42,981 nt of DNA from an uncultured bacterium (lineage in GTDB: Bacteria; Bacillota; Clostridia; Lachnospirales; Lachnospiraceae): NCBI GenBank assembly GCA_947177425.1, contig CAMWUN010000029.1, forward strand, positions 1 to 42,981. The letters are read 5' to 3'. The position numbers and the translations under genes were made by a program. Of this stretch, positions 16,738 to 24,560 are shown one piece after another; within the stretch, counting starts at the first letter, position 1, and the number at the start of each line of letters is the position of its first letter. The notes under the pieces are model-generated. The model made no database searches and had not been told where the DNA came from. It saw only the letters and a list, made by a program, of their open reading frames with translations.

Positions 16738-17673
16738 TTAGGCGGTAATAATTGTACCTGCCCTGCCGTGAAGGGCATCAGTGACAGATTCAAGGGATGT
16801 AATCAGTACATTTCCCACTTTGTTGGCGTTCAGGTATGTAATGGCCGCTTCAATTTTGGGAAGCATGGTACCTTCCTCAAATTCTCCTTTTTCAATCATT
16901 TTCTGTGCTTCTGCCACGGAAAGGGAAGAGACGGCTTCCTGATGCGGGGTGCCAAAGTTCTGATAGACATTGGGCACGGAGGTTAAAATAATCAGCCGGT
17001 CGGCGCCAAGGTCAGCGGCCAGCTTTCCAGCGATGGCATCCTTTTCAATGACGGCGGAAGCGCCTTTTAAGGCGTGCTTCTGTTCAATGACGGGGATGCC
17101 GCCTCCGCCACAGGCAATCACAATCTGCCCGGCTTCCGCCAGCGTGCGGATTGCCTCAATTTCCACAATATCAATAGGCTTGGGGGCTGCAATAATCCGG
17201 CGGAAGCCTTTTCCCGCATCTTCTTTTACATAGTTTCCTTTTTTGATCTCCAGTTCTGCATCTTCCGGGGACATGTGGCGTCCAATCAGCTTGGTAGGCT
17301 CATAGAAAGCCTCGTCATAAGGGTCTACCGTTACCTGCGTCAGGATAGTAGCCACGGTTTTGCTGATACCCCGGCTTAATAGTTCCGCTTTCAGGGAATT
17401 CTGGATATCATACCCTACATACCCCTGGCTCATGGCGCTGCACACGCACATGGGAGCAGGCGTGTAACCCACATATAAACGGCGCAGTACGGTCATGGCC
17501 TTGTGAATCATACTTATCTGAGGGCCGTTGCTGTGGGTGATGGTAAGCTGATATCCGGCCTCCACTAAATCCGCAAGGGCCCTGGCTGTTACCCTGACCG
17601 CATCCCACTGCTGTGTGGTGGTATATCCTAATGCATTATGTCCAAGTGAAACGACTGCTTTTTTTCTGTTCAT
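16738..17673 (-). CDS. arcC: carbamate kinase
   Basis: The 311-residue enzyme belongs to the amino-acid kinase fold and interconverts carbamoyl phosphate plus ADP with carbamate plus ATP, the ATP-yielding last step of arginine, agmatine, purine or ureide breakdown. Marks are SLGHNALG near the N terminus, HSNGPQISMI, ACGGGGIPVI and the ATP-site region EKDAIAGKLAADLGADRLIILT. The frame is open to 17928, but the start at 17673 is chosen because GGAAGG precedes it and homologous length is about 310. The usual partners (ornithine or other carbamoyltransferases, deiminase) are absent nearby, so the pathway is not identified. The start SLGHNALG differs from the usual LGGNAL. Confidence 0.9.
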   Translation of the reverse strand: MNRKKAVVSLGHNALGYTTTQQWDAVRVTARALADLVEAGYQLTITHSNGPQISMIHKAMTVLRRLYVGYTPAPMCVCSAMSQGYVGYDIQNSLKAELLSRGISKTVATILTQVTVDPYDEAFYEPTKLIGRHMSPEDAELEIKKGNYVKEDAGKGFRRIIAAPKPIDIVEIEAIRTLAEAGQIVIACGGGGIPVIEQKHALKGASAVIEKDAIAGKLAADLGADRLIILTSVPNVYQNFGTPHQEAVSSLSVAEAQKMIEKGEFEEGTMLPKIEAAITYLNANKVGNVLITSLESVTDALHGRAGTIITA

Positions 17674-17741
17674 AAGACTGAAACCTTCCTTATAGTCATG
17701 TTGATGATGGTGTATGTATTGTTCGGAGATAATATAAAAAT

Positions 17742-17770
17742 AGTATAACAAAGGGAGAGGAATTTGTACA
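17742..17770 (-). promoter_or_regulatory. promoter of the carbamate kinase gene
   Basis: Read on the minus strand, TGTACA (17770-17765) and TATACT (17747-17742) are 17 bases apart, matching four and five of six consensus positions. Transcription would begin about 60 bases before the start codon at 17673. Confidence 0.5.
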
Positions 17771-17831
17771 GCGATAGGTTTTATCTGGAGCCGACAATAG
17801 AAAATTACGAGAGGGAAAAACCGTTGGTGCG

Positions 17832-17860
17832 TTGCAAGGTAATCAGCTTTGTGATAAGAT
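17832..17860 (+). promoter_or_regulatory. candidate promoter of the metN-metI operon
   Basis: TTGCAA (17832-17837) and TAAGAT (17855-17860) are spaced by 17 bases and each match four of six consensus positions. Downstream, TTCTTA and TAAGAA (17901-17918) form a perfect six-base inverted repeat in the leader, and TAAGAA recurs at 17928. I looked for a SAM riboswitch or T-box here and saw neither. Confidence 0.4.
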
Positions 17861-17937
17861 AAAAAGGAATTGTGCAGAAATAAGTATTTTTCTGTATAAG
17901 TTCTTAAAGCGATAAGAAATGAGGTCATAAGAAACGT

Positions 17938-18951
17938 ATGGAGACAATGATTCAGATAAAAGACGTCACAAAGACCTTTGTGGGAAAAGATAATACGGTG
18001 GAGGCGTTAAAGGGAATCGACCTTGAGATTCATAAGGGGGAGATTTATGGTATTATCGGAATGAGCGGCGCAGGGAAATCCACACTGGTGCGGTGTCTTA
18101 ACTTTTTGGAAAGACCCACGTCGGGGACTGTTTATATAGAAGGAAAGGATCTGGCGGCTTTAAATAACAGTGAACTGCGCAATATGCGGACGCAGATTGC
18201 CATGATTTTCCAGCACTTTAACCTGCTGATGCAGAGGACGGTCATTGACAATATCTGTTTCCCAATGGAAATAACCAAAACTTCAAAAAAAGATGCGGAA
18301 GCAAGGGCAAGGGAACTGTTGTCCATTGTAGGGCTTACGGAAAAAGAGAAGGCTTATCCAGCCCAGTTATCAGGAGGCCAGAAACAGAGGGTGGCTATTG
18401 CAAGGGCGCTTGCCACCAATCCGAAGATTCTGTTGTGCGATGAGGCCACCAGCGCCCTTGACCCAACTACTACCAAGGCAATTTTGACCCTTTTGAAGGA
18501 AATCAATGTAAAATATGGGATTACCATCGTGATCATTACCCATGAAATGTCGGTGGTGCAGGAAATCTGCAGCCATGTAGCGATTATAGATGAGGGCACG
18601 CTTGCGGAGACGGGGACGGTTGAGGAAGTGTTCCAGAGGCCCAGGAGCAAAGCAGCCAAGAAACTTGTTTTCCAGGGAGAGCGGGACCAGTATGAGGAAA
18701 TGAAGGGAAAACGGTGCATCCGCATTGTTTTTACCAGCAATTCTTCTTTTGAACCTGTCATTGCAAATATGGTTCTTGCCTGCAATACGCCTGTCAACAT
18801 TCTGCTGGCTGACACCAGGGACATCGGCGGTGTGGCCCACGGCCAGATGATTCTCCAGCTTCCAGAGGATGAAGGGATTGCGGAAAAGATGATACAGTAT
18901 TTAAAGAACAGAAAACTGGAAGTGGAGGAGCTTGATAATTATGTGGGATAA
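17938..18951 (+). CDS. metN: methionine-type ABC importer ATP-binding protein (MetN-like)
   Basis: The 337-residue ATPase has Walker A GMSGAGKSTLVRCLN, signature LSGGQKQRVAIARALA, Walker B ILLCDEATSALDP and the switch histidine in ITHEMSVV. A C-terminal NIL domain (~255-337, IRIVFTSNSSFEPVIANM onward) is the methionine-binding regulatory domain that marks the MetN group. It should pair with the permease encoded next. The ribosome site is poor: GAGG lies 13 bases before the ATG at 17938. No binding protein (MetQ) gene lies in the window. Methionine is the likely substrate by family, not proven. Confidence 0.88.
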   Translation: METMIQIKDVTKTFVGKDNTVEALKGIDLEIHKGEIYGIIGMSGAGKSTLVRCLNFLERPTSGTVYIEGKDLAALNNSELRNMRTQIAMIFQHFNLLMQRTVIDNICFPMEITKTSKKDAEARARELLSIVGLTEKEKAYPAQLSGGQKQRVAIARALATNPKILLCDEATSALDPTTTKAILTLLKEINVKYGITIVIITHEMSVVQEICSHVAIIDEGTLAETGTVEEVFQRPRSKAAKKLVFQGERDQYEEMKGKRCIRIVFTSNSSFEPVIANMVLACNTPVNILLADTRDIGGVAHGQMILQLPEDEGIAEKMIQYLKNRKLEVEELDNYVG

Positions 18952-19606
18952 TCAGACAATAATGATGATAGTAGAGGGGACAGGCGTTACCTTATATATG
19001 ACCCTGGTTTCCACCCTGATTGCATATGCGCTGGGGCTTCCTCTGGGAATTGTCCTGGTGGTGACGGCGCCGGGAGGCCTGATGCCTAATAAAATTATTT
19101 TTAAGATCCTGGATGTGGTGGTCAATATAGTAAGGAGTATTCCCTTTTTGATACTGCTGATGCTTATCATCCCCTTTACAAGATTTATTGTGGGAAAAAG
19201 TTATGGAGCCACGGCTACCATCGTGCCGCTGGCCATTGCAGCGGCTCCTTTTGTGGCCAGGCTGGTGGAATCCTCTCTGCTTGAGGTAGACCACGGGGTT
19301 ATAGAGGCTGCCCAGAGTATGGGTGCAGGCAATTGGACGATTATCTGGAAAGTCCTTGTTGCGGAGGCACGTACATCCCTGATTGTGGGAGGGACCATTT
19401 CCCTGGGGACGATTCTGGGATATTCCGCAATGGCCGGGGTTGTAGGCGGCGGCGGGCTTGGCGATATTGCTATCCGCTACGGGTATTACAGGTATCAGGC
19501 GGATATTATGATTGTGACAGTGGTACTTCTGGTGGCGCTGGTGCAGATATTGCAGATGATTGGAACCAGACTTTCCAGAAAGCTTGACAGAAGGATTACA
19601 CGATAG
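18941..19606 (+). CDS. metI: methionine-type ABC importer permease (MetI-like)
   Basis: The 221-residue permease has five to six membrane segments and the EAA-type loop IEAAQSMGAGNWTIIWKVL that contacts the ATPase, followed by the MetI-typical GYSAMAGVVGGGGLGDIAIRYGYYRY. The ATG at 18941 overlaps the metN stop by 11 bases and has GGAGGAG ten bases upstream, so translation is probably coupled. A TTG at 18932 would be too close to that site. MetQ, the lipoprotein that delivers substrate, is not encoded nearby and must be elsewhere if the importer works. Confidence 0.89.
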   Translation: MWDNQTIMMIVEGTGVTLYMTLVSTLIAYALGLPLGIVLVVTAPGGLMPNKIIFKILDVVVNIVRSIPFLILLMLIIPFTRFIVGKSYGATATIVPLAIAAAPFVARLVESSLLEVDHGVIEAAQSMGAGNWTIIWKVLVAEARTSLIVGGTISLGTILGYSAMAGVVGGGGLGDIAIRYGYYRYQADIMIVTVVLLVALVQILQMIGTRLSRKLDRRITR

Positions 19607-19638
19607 AAGCAGGCTTGCATATCCATGGAATATAATAA

Positions 19639-20514
19639 ATGATAAAAAATACATTTTACTATCCGCTGACAGCGACGCCCTTTAAGAGAAACAGTTCTTA
19701 TACAGAGATAACGCCGTGCAGACAATTAAAATCCTATGTAAGATGTTTTTGGGGCACGGAACAGCCGGTTATACAGAGGGCGGAAGAGCACACTGACCAG
19801 ATTGTGATTCCTGACACATGCGCAGATATTATCTATTACATAGATCATACAAAGAATACCGTTTCGGGAGGCTTTTGCGGAGTAAACGACCATAGTTTTT
19901 ATGTGCAGGAGGAAGGAAAGGCAGGTCATTCCGTATCCACTTTTGCAATCCGTTTTTATGCATGGAGCGTATATGCATTTGCAGAAGATTCTTTAAAATC
20001 CACGGCTAATACCTATGATGAGATAGGGACAAGATTTGAGTGGATCGACAGGGCCGTCCGCCCTAAACTGCTGGAATTAAAATCCATTCAGGAAAAGGCT
20101 TCTTACGCAGAACAGCTATTGACCGGGAAAGTAATAAACCCAAGAGAAAACGAAATTGTAAATCATGCAGTAAATTGCATTCTCATAAATAAAGGCGCCA
20201 TGGGAGTAACAGCTCTGGCGAAGGAACTGTTTGTAAGCAGCAGGCAGTTGGAGCGATTGTTTCATGAATATATCGGCATTACCCCTAAGAAGCTGAGCAA
20301 TCTGATACGCTACCAGTTCTTATGGAGAGATATTTTATGGGAGCCGGACTTTAATATCCTGAATAGCGTTCACAAATACGGGTATACAGACCAGTCACAT
20401 TTGCTGCACGAATTTAAGCGGTACCATTCAATGGATATTCATAGTGCAAAGAGTATGGCTTTTGAAAATGTCGGAAAATTACAAGATATTTCAGAACAGA
20501 TTTCGGTAAAATAG
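19639..20514 (+). CDS. AraC-family transcriptional regulator
   Basis: The 291-residue protein has an N-terminal sensing region (~25-130, beginning CRQLKSYVRCFWGTEQP and IVIPDTCADIIYYID) like the DUF6597 group, and a C-terminal double helix-turn-helix (~185-275) with GVTALAKELFVSSRQLERLF and YGYTDQSHLLHEFKRYH. It should control a small set of genes, possibly the DUF3795 gene 37 bases downstream. The ribosome site is weak. It starts 32 bases after metI, so it may share that transcript. Confidence 0.88.
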   Translation: MIKNTFYYPLTATPFKRNSSYTEITPCRQLKSYVRCFWGTEQPVIQRAEEHTDQIVIPDTCADIIYYIDHTKNTVSGGFCGVNDHSFYVQEEGKAGHSVSTFAIRFYAWSVYAFAEDSLKSTANTYDEIGTRFEWIDRAVRPKLLELKSIQEKASYAEQLLTGKVINPRENEIVNHAVNCILINKGAMGVTALAKELFVSSRQLERLFHEYIGITPKKLSNLIRYQFLWRDILWEPDFNILNSVHKYGYTDQSHLLHEFKRYHSMDIHSAKSMAFENVGKLQDISEQISVK

Positions 20515-20551
20515 TTTCAAATCCAGAAGAGAAGGAAAGGAATGAGAAACT

Positions 20552-20875
20552 ATGAAATACTGTAATAATGAGAACTGTCAGACGGAGAAACAGGCCCTTT
20601 TAAGTGTGTGCGGTACAGACTGCGGTGCATGTTACTGCTTTGGGAAAATGTGCAGCGGCTGTAATGCCTGTGAAGGAAAAGTTTTTCATGCGCCGGAAGG
20701 AAAAGCCTGCCCTATTTATAGCTGTGTACGGAATGAACGGGGGATGCATGACTGTGGGAAATGTGAAGAAGTGCCTTGTAAGATATGGTTAAATACAAGA
20801 GATCCCAAGTATACGGATGAAGAGTTTGACGCTAATGTTGCGATGAGGGTGCAGACATTGAAGAAAACAGAATAA
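20552..20875 (+). CDS. cysteine-rich DUF3795-type protein
   Basis: The 107-residue protein contains 14 cysteines grouped in the pattern CGTDCGACYCFGKMCSGCNAC, then CPIYSC and CGKCEEVPC, as in DUF3795 proteins. The spacing suggests two or more zinc or iron-sulfur sites. Function is unknown; small proteins of this family are common in anaerobic Clostridia. No signal peptide is visible, so it should be cytoplasmic. It follows the AraC-type regulator and precedes a strong hairpin, so it probably ends that unit. Confidence 0.8.
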   Translation: MKYCNNENCQTEKQALLSVCGTDCGACYCFGKMCSGCNACEGKVFHAPEGKACPIYSCVRNERGMHDCGKCEEVPCKIWLNTRDPKYTDEEFDANVAMRVQTLKKTE

Positions 20876-20928
20876 GGTCTGTACATGATATGATAAAAGA
20901 GTAACGGAAAAAAGCATAGTATTTCAAT

Positions 20929-20959
20929 ATCCGCCGGAAGTTTTACACTTCCGGCGGAT
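20929..20959. terminator. strong hairpin terminator between converging genes
   Basis: A perfect 12-bp GC-rich stem (20929-20940 with 20948-20959) has a seven-base loop. Only a short T run follows. It lies between the DUF3795 gene (+) and the MATE gene (-) and could serve both strands. The remaining bases to 21057 hold only a loose repeat of GGCAGYGTTTCA. Confidence 0.7.
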
Positions 20960-21057
20960 TTGCATCAAACGCTGGCCCGCGAAGTCTGGCAGCGTTTCAC
21001 AATAAGCTGGTCTGGGGAGCGTGGCAGTGTTTCATATTCCATGTCAGAAACAGATTG

Positions 21058-22389
21058 CTACAGATAATGGTACTGCTTCCTCCTGGCAACAATAAATGCC
21101 CCGGAGATAATAAGCGCGAGGGTTTCTGCAACTGTGATTGCCCACCATATGCCGTCAAGCCCCAGAATAAGGGGCAGAAGCAGCACAGCAAGTGTCTGGA
21201 ATACTAATGTGCGTAAAAACGAGATTGCTGCCGATACGCCGCCGTTATTCAGGGCAGTGAAGAAGGAGGAAGCAAATACGTTTACGCCGTACAGCACGAA
21301 GGAAAACGCATAAATAATAAGCGCGTTCCTGGTCATGTTAAAAAGTGTCTCGTCATAGCCGACAAAAATGTTAGAAAGCGGAATAGCAAGCGCCCACGCA
21401 AGCAGCACCATGGAAATGCCGCTCCCCAGCATAATGATAAGGCTTTTTTTCAGCATATTTTTCAATTCCAGATGATGGCCCGCGCCATAGTGATAGCTGA
21501 TGATTGGGCCGGTGCCGATGGCGTATCCAAGGAAAATGGCGGCGAAAACCATCTGCGTGTACATGACGACTCCGTAAGCGGCCACTCCGTTTTCTCCAGC
21601 ATATTTAAGCAGTTGGAAATTGTACAAAATTCCCACAAGGGAGGAGGAGATGTTGGTCATCAGTTCTGAGGAGCCGTTCAGGCAGGCTTTTATTAATGCC
21701 GATGCTTCCAGCTTCGTTTTCTTTAACCGGAGCAGGCTGGTGTTGGGGCGCAGAAAGTAAAGAAGCGGAAGGATTCCGCCCACACACTGGCCAATTACGG
21801 AAGCCCATGCCGCGCCGGCTACACCCCAGTGGAAAACAGCGATAAACAGGGCGTCCAGTACCATGTTGGTCAATCCGGCGGCAACGGATGACAAAAAGCC
21901 GAGTTGAGGCTTTTCCGCCGCAACGAAGAAACTCTGGAACAAAAACTGGAGCATAAAGGCGGCATTAAAGGCGCTCATAATCCGGCCATAGATTACACAG
22001 TCTTCTATCATGGCCTGGGTTGCCCCCATCATTACGGCAATCGGACGCATAAAAATAAAGCCGGATACTGATAAAATCACGCCCAGGATGATGGTGAGGT
22101 AAACCATCATGGTAAAGTAACGGTTGGCGGTATCCTTTTTTCCCTCTCCTAAAGTTTTCCCTACAAGGGCGCTCCCGCCTGTGCCGATCATAAATCCGAA
22201 GCAGCCAAGTATCATAAGAAAAGGCATAATCAGATTGACAGAGGCAAAGGCTGTTTTTCCCACATGGTTTGAGACAAAGAAACCGTCTACAATCCCGTAT
22301 AGGGAGGTGCACAGCATCATGGCGACGGTGGGCAGGCAGAAGCGGAACAGTTTTTTGTAGGTAAAATGTTCAGATAATTGTATATTCAT
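21058..22389 (-). CDS. MATE-family efflux transporter
   Basis: The 443-residue membrane protein has the two six-helix bundles of MATE exporters, which expel drugs or metabolites by sodium or proton antiport. The start MNIQLSEHFTYKKLFRFCLPTVAMMLCTSLYGIVDGFFVS and the repeated internal pattern are typical. GGAAAGGAG precedes the start codon on the minus strand. It lies 78 bases downstream of a MarR-type regulator on the same strand, a standard arrangement for inducible drug efflux. The substrate is unknown. A second MATE protein of a different subgroup is encoded at 28678. Confidence 0.93.
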   Translation of the reverse strand: MNIQLSEHFTYKKLFRFCLPTVAMMLCTSLYGIVDGFFVSNHVGKTAFASVNLIMPFLMILGCFGFMIGTGGSALVGKTLGEGKKDTANRYFTMMVYLTIILGVILSVSGFIFMRPIAVMMGATQAMIEDCVIYGRIMSAFNAAFMLQFLFQSFFVAAEKPQLGFLSSVAAGLTNMVLDALFIAVFHWGVAGAAWASVIGQCVGGILPLLYFLRPNTSLLRLKKTKLEASALIKACLNGSSELMTNISSSLVGILYNFQLLKYAGENGVAAYGVVMYTQMVFAAIFLGYAIGTGPIISYHYGAGHHLELKNMLKKSLIIMLGSGISMVLLAWALAIPLSNIFVGYDETLFNMTRNALIIYAFSFVLYGVNVFASSFFTALNNGGVSAAISFLRTLVFQTLAVLLLPLILGLDGIWWAITVAETLALIISGAFIVARRKQYHYL

Positions 22390-22444
22390 TTTTTCACTTT
22401 TCTCCTTTCCAAATCCTTCCGCATGTGCGGTTGAAAATCTATTT

Positions 22445-22470
22445 TAATACGTATTAACCAATACGTATTA
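22445..22470. promoter_or_regulatory. tandem palindromes between marR-type gene and MATE gene
   Basis: Two copies of the palindrome AATACGTATT, centred 14 bases apart (22450/22451 and 22464/22465), lie at the 3' end of the regulator gene; the second covers its stop codon. The first copy extends to TAATACGTATTA. They may be operators for an internal control point in front of the MATE gene. Confidence 0.5.
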
Positions 22471-22914
22471 CTTAATTTCCTGCATATAATTTTTCAACAG
22501 ATTGTTATATTTTCGGAACAGGGATAAAAATAATGTCTGTTCTTCCGGCGGAAGACCGTTCAGGGCATTTTGTTCCACTCCAATGACCCTGTCAACTGTC
22601 TTTTCGCAAAGACGGACGCCGTCGGCAGTGAGTGAAACCCTTTTGCTGCGGAGATCGCTTCCCCGGGTTAATACAAGGTAGCCTTCAGCTTCCATTTTTT
22701 TCAGAGCGGAATTAATCGTCTGCTTTGGCAGATGCAGGCAGGCGCATATGTCGCTCTGGACAGGCGCTTCATTATCTGCCCGGAGAATATATAAAATCCA
22801 GAAAGCGCATTCTGACAGTCCCACTCTTCTGGCAAGGCCGCGGTAAATGTTCTCATTTTCTTTGAAAATATCATTGTATTCCATTAACAGGGCGTTTGCT
22901 TTGATTTTGTTCAT
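22468..22914 (-). CDS. MarR-family transcriptional regulator
   Basis: The 148-residue protein has a winged helix with recognition region SDICACLHLPKQTINSALKKMEAEGYLVLTRGSDLRSKRVSLT, the standard MarR pattern with a DxRSKR wing. It should repress itself and the MATE exporter downstream until a small molecule binds. Starts at 22920 and 22914 are both available; GGAGGA abuts the first, so 22914 gives the normal spacing of about seven bases. Its promoter carries two matched inverted repeats described separately. Confidence 0.92.
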   Translation of the reverse strand: MNKIKANALLMEYNDIFKENENIYRGLARRVGLSECAFWILYILRADNEAPVQSDICACLHLPKQTINSALKKMEAEGYLVLTRGSDLRSKRVSLTADGVRLCEKTVDRVIGVEQNALNGLPPEEQTLFLSLFRKYNNLLKNYMQEIK

Positions 22915-22976
22915 TTTCATTCCTCCATAAATGGGATGATAACAGCTAAATTTTTATTTCTGCTTGCAAGGGAATA

Positions 22977-22994
22977 AAGTCCGAATACGGACTT
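22977..22994. promoter_or_regulatory. second MarR operator candidate
   Basis: AAGTCCG and CGGACTT are perfect arms around four bases. The core GTCCG-N4-CGGAC is the same as in the promoter spacer at 23021-23034, and the two centres are 42 bases apart, about four helical turns. It falls in the leader of the regulator gene. Confidence 0.65.
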
Positions 22995-23014
22995 ATTGTG
23001 GTGCGGATTTTCAT

Positions 23015-23043
23015 AGTATAGTCCGTTTCCGGACAATTGTCAA
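23015..23043 (-). promoter_or_regulatory. promoter of the MarR-MATE unit with operator in the spacer
   Basis: On the minus strand a perfect TTGACA (23043-23038) and TATACT (23020-23015) are 17 bases apart. The spacer contains GTCCG-N4-CGGAC (23021-23034), so a bound repressor would occupy the polymerase face directly. This is one of the clearest regulatory sites in the window. Confidence 0.75.
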
Positions 23044-23177
23044 TAAGGAAATTTTAAGAAAAACAGAAATTTGCGTATAAAAAATACACCAGCCGTCAAG
23101 TGTTCTACGGGATATTCTCTGTGTTTGAACCTAGACACTGACGATACAGGCGAACCCATACTCCTCCCGGAACTGGT

Positions 23178-23220
23178 GATGATTCGTTACTGGTCACCGA
23201 GTGAACAGTAACGATGATTC
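23178..23220. repeat. hairpin flanked by eight-base direct repeats
   Basis: CGTTACTG (23185-23192) and CAGTAACG (23206-23213) pair, with an inner TCAC/GTGA stem and loop CGA. Identical GATGATTC copies sit on both sides (23178-23185, 23213-23220). No gene overlaps it. It lies in the 481-base gap between the MarR gene and the LacI gene, which otherwise holds the two promoters and no visible gene. Confidence 0.55.
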
Positions 23221-23316
23221 TATTATAATGCCCTGAGATGGAAAATGCAATCTGCTGTGAAACAGGACAGGCATTTTGCATAAAAACTACAGCCAAATCA
23301 TGGTGATAACTACAAA

Positions 23317-23365
23317 TTGACAAGAGCAGGGCTGAGTGATAGTATAAAGTTAACACGTGTAAACT
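23317..23365 (+). promoter_or_regulatory. promoter and operator of the LacI-type regulator gene
   Basis: A perfect TTGACA (23317-23322) is followed after 17 bases by TAGTAT (23340-23345). Immediately downstream, at 23348-23365, lies an 18-base near-perfect palindrome centred on CG (AGTTAACACGTGTAAACT), typical of LacI-family operators. This suggests autoregulation. Confidence 0.68.
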
Positions 23366-23395
23366 GACGGCAGACAGGAAGAAAGTGAGTATTTG

Positions 23396-24478
23396 ATGGA
23401 AAAAATTACACGGATGACGCTGGAGGAAATTTCCGGGCAGATTGGGATTTCCAGGACTACGATTTACAAGGTTCTCAAGGACAAGGGGAATGTCAGTGAA
23501 AAGACCCGGGCTATTGTGATGGAGGCATTGGAGAAGTACCATTACGTTGAAAACAAAAATGCCCGGAATCTTGCCCTGAACAGGCAGTACACTATTGGTT
23601 ATGCAGGGTTCCGCTCTAAAAGCGCCGCCTATTTTTCACCGAAGGTCAGGGAAGGGATAAGCAGGGCGGTGAAGGAATTCGGGGACGACGGCTTAAGTAT
23701 TCTTGTCTCTGAGTTTGATGTGGAGGATCCGGGACAGCAGTTGGAAGAGGTGGAACGGATGCTGGCGCAGGGAGCGGAGAACTTTGTGCTGGCGTATTCG
23801 GACAGCAGGGTCATAGAAGAAATTATTGGCAGGCTTAAGGAAAGAGGATGCAGATTCGTGCTTCTTAGCCGGGATCTGGCGAAGGCACATGAGAACTATT
23901 ATGTGGGAGTGGATTATTATAAGAGCGGTCTGCTGGCGGCGGAACTTTTAGGGAAAATGGTTTCGGGAAGAGGACGGATTTTCATTCCGGTGACGCCGGA
24001 ATACCATGACAACCAGGATATTCAGGCCAGATTAAAGGGCTTTTTGGACAAAATGAAAGAATATCCCGGCTGTGAAATCCTTCCTGTGGTGCATAATCTG
24101 ATGGAGGGGGAGGATATTTACCGTGAGGTAGCCGGCTGTGTGGACTCCCAGCCTTATCTTTCGGGAATTTTTGACCTCACTTACAGGCTGGATATGACAG
24201 CGAAAGCACTCAGGGATCTGGGCAGGCAGGATATTAAGCTGGTGGGATTTGACCTGTTTGGGGAAATTGAGCAGGACATTGCCGATGGCTATATAGACGC
24301 CGTGGTTTATCAGGATTTGAGCAAGCAGGCTTATCTGGGAATAAGGATTTTGTTTGAAGAAATGTGCTATGGAATACTGCATGAGGAAAAGAAGTTTTAT
24401 TCTAAGCTGGAAATTATTATGGGCGGAAACTTATGCTATTTCATAGAAAAGAATGAAGGACGGAATCCTTCATTTTAA
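23396..24478 (+). CDS. LacI-family transcriptional regulator
   Basis: The 360-residue protein has the LacI helix-turn-helix at ~6-60 (TLEEISGQIGISRTTIYKVLKDKGNVSEKTR, then the hinge-helix region) and a periplasmic-binding-protein-like sensor domain (~65-345). The sensor probably binds a sugar or sugar phosphate; YYVGVDYYKSGLLAAELLG is the usual core. The ATG at 23396 has no close ribosome site, only AGGAAGAAAG about 13 bases upstream, so initiation may be weak. It heads the sugar cluster and likely controls the xylulokinase, DUF4867 and isomerase-like genes. The ligand is unknown. Confidence 0.91.
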   Translation: MEKITRMTLEEISGQIGISRTTIYKVLKDKGNVSEKTRAIVMEALEKYHYVENKNARNLALNRQYTIGYAGFRSKSAAYFSPKVREGISRAVKEFGDDGLSILVSEFDVEDPGQQLEEVERMLAQGAENFVLAYSDSRVIEEIIGRLKERGCRFVLLSRDLAKAHENYYVGVDYYKSGLLAAELLGKMVSGRGRIFIPVTPEYHDNQDIQARLKGFLDKMKEYPGCEILPVVHNLMEGEDIYREVAGCVDSQPYLSGIFDLTYRLDMTAKALRDLGRQDIKLVGFDLFGEIEQDIADGYIDAVVYQDLSKQAYLGIRILFEEMCYGILHEEKKFYSKLEIIMGGNLCYFIEKNEGRNPSF

Positions 24479-24560
24479 AGAGTTTGTGGGTGCAGCGCGG
24501 CCCCGGACTCTGAAGCATACAAAAGCAGCGTGCAAATGTAAAATATGAAGGAGGTTTATT

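Noticed and set aside
17690-17938. A SAM riboswitch or T-box upstream of metN.
   Set aside because: I found neither the conserved S-box core nor a T-box motif; only a short inverted repeat and a weak promoter are visible.
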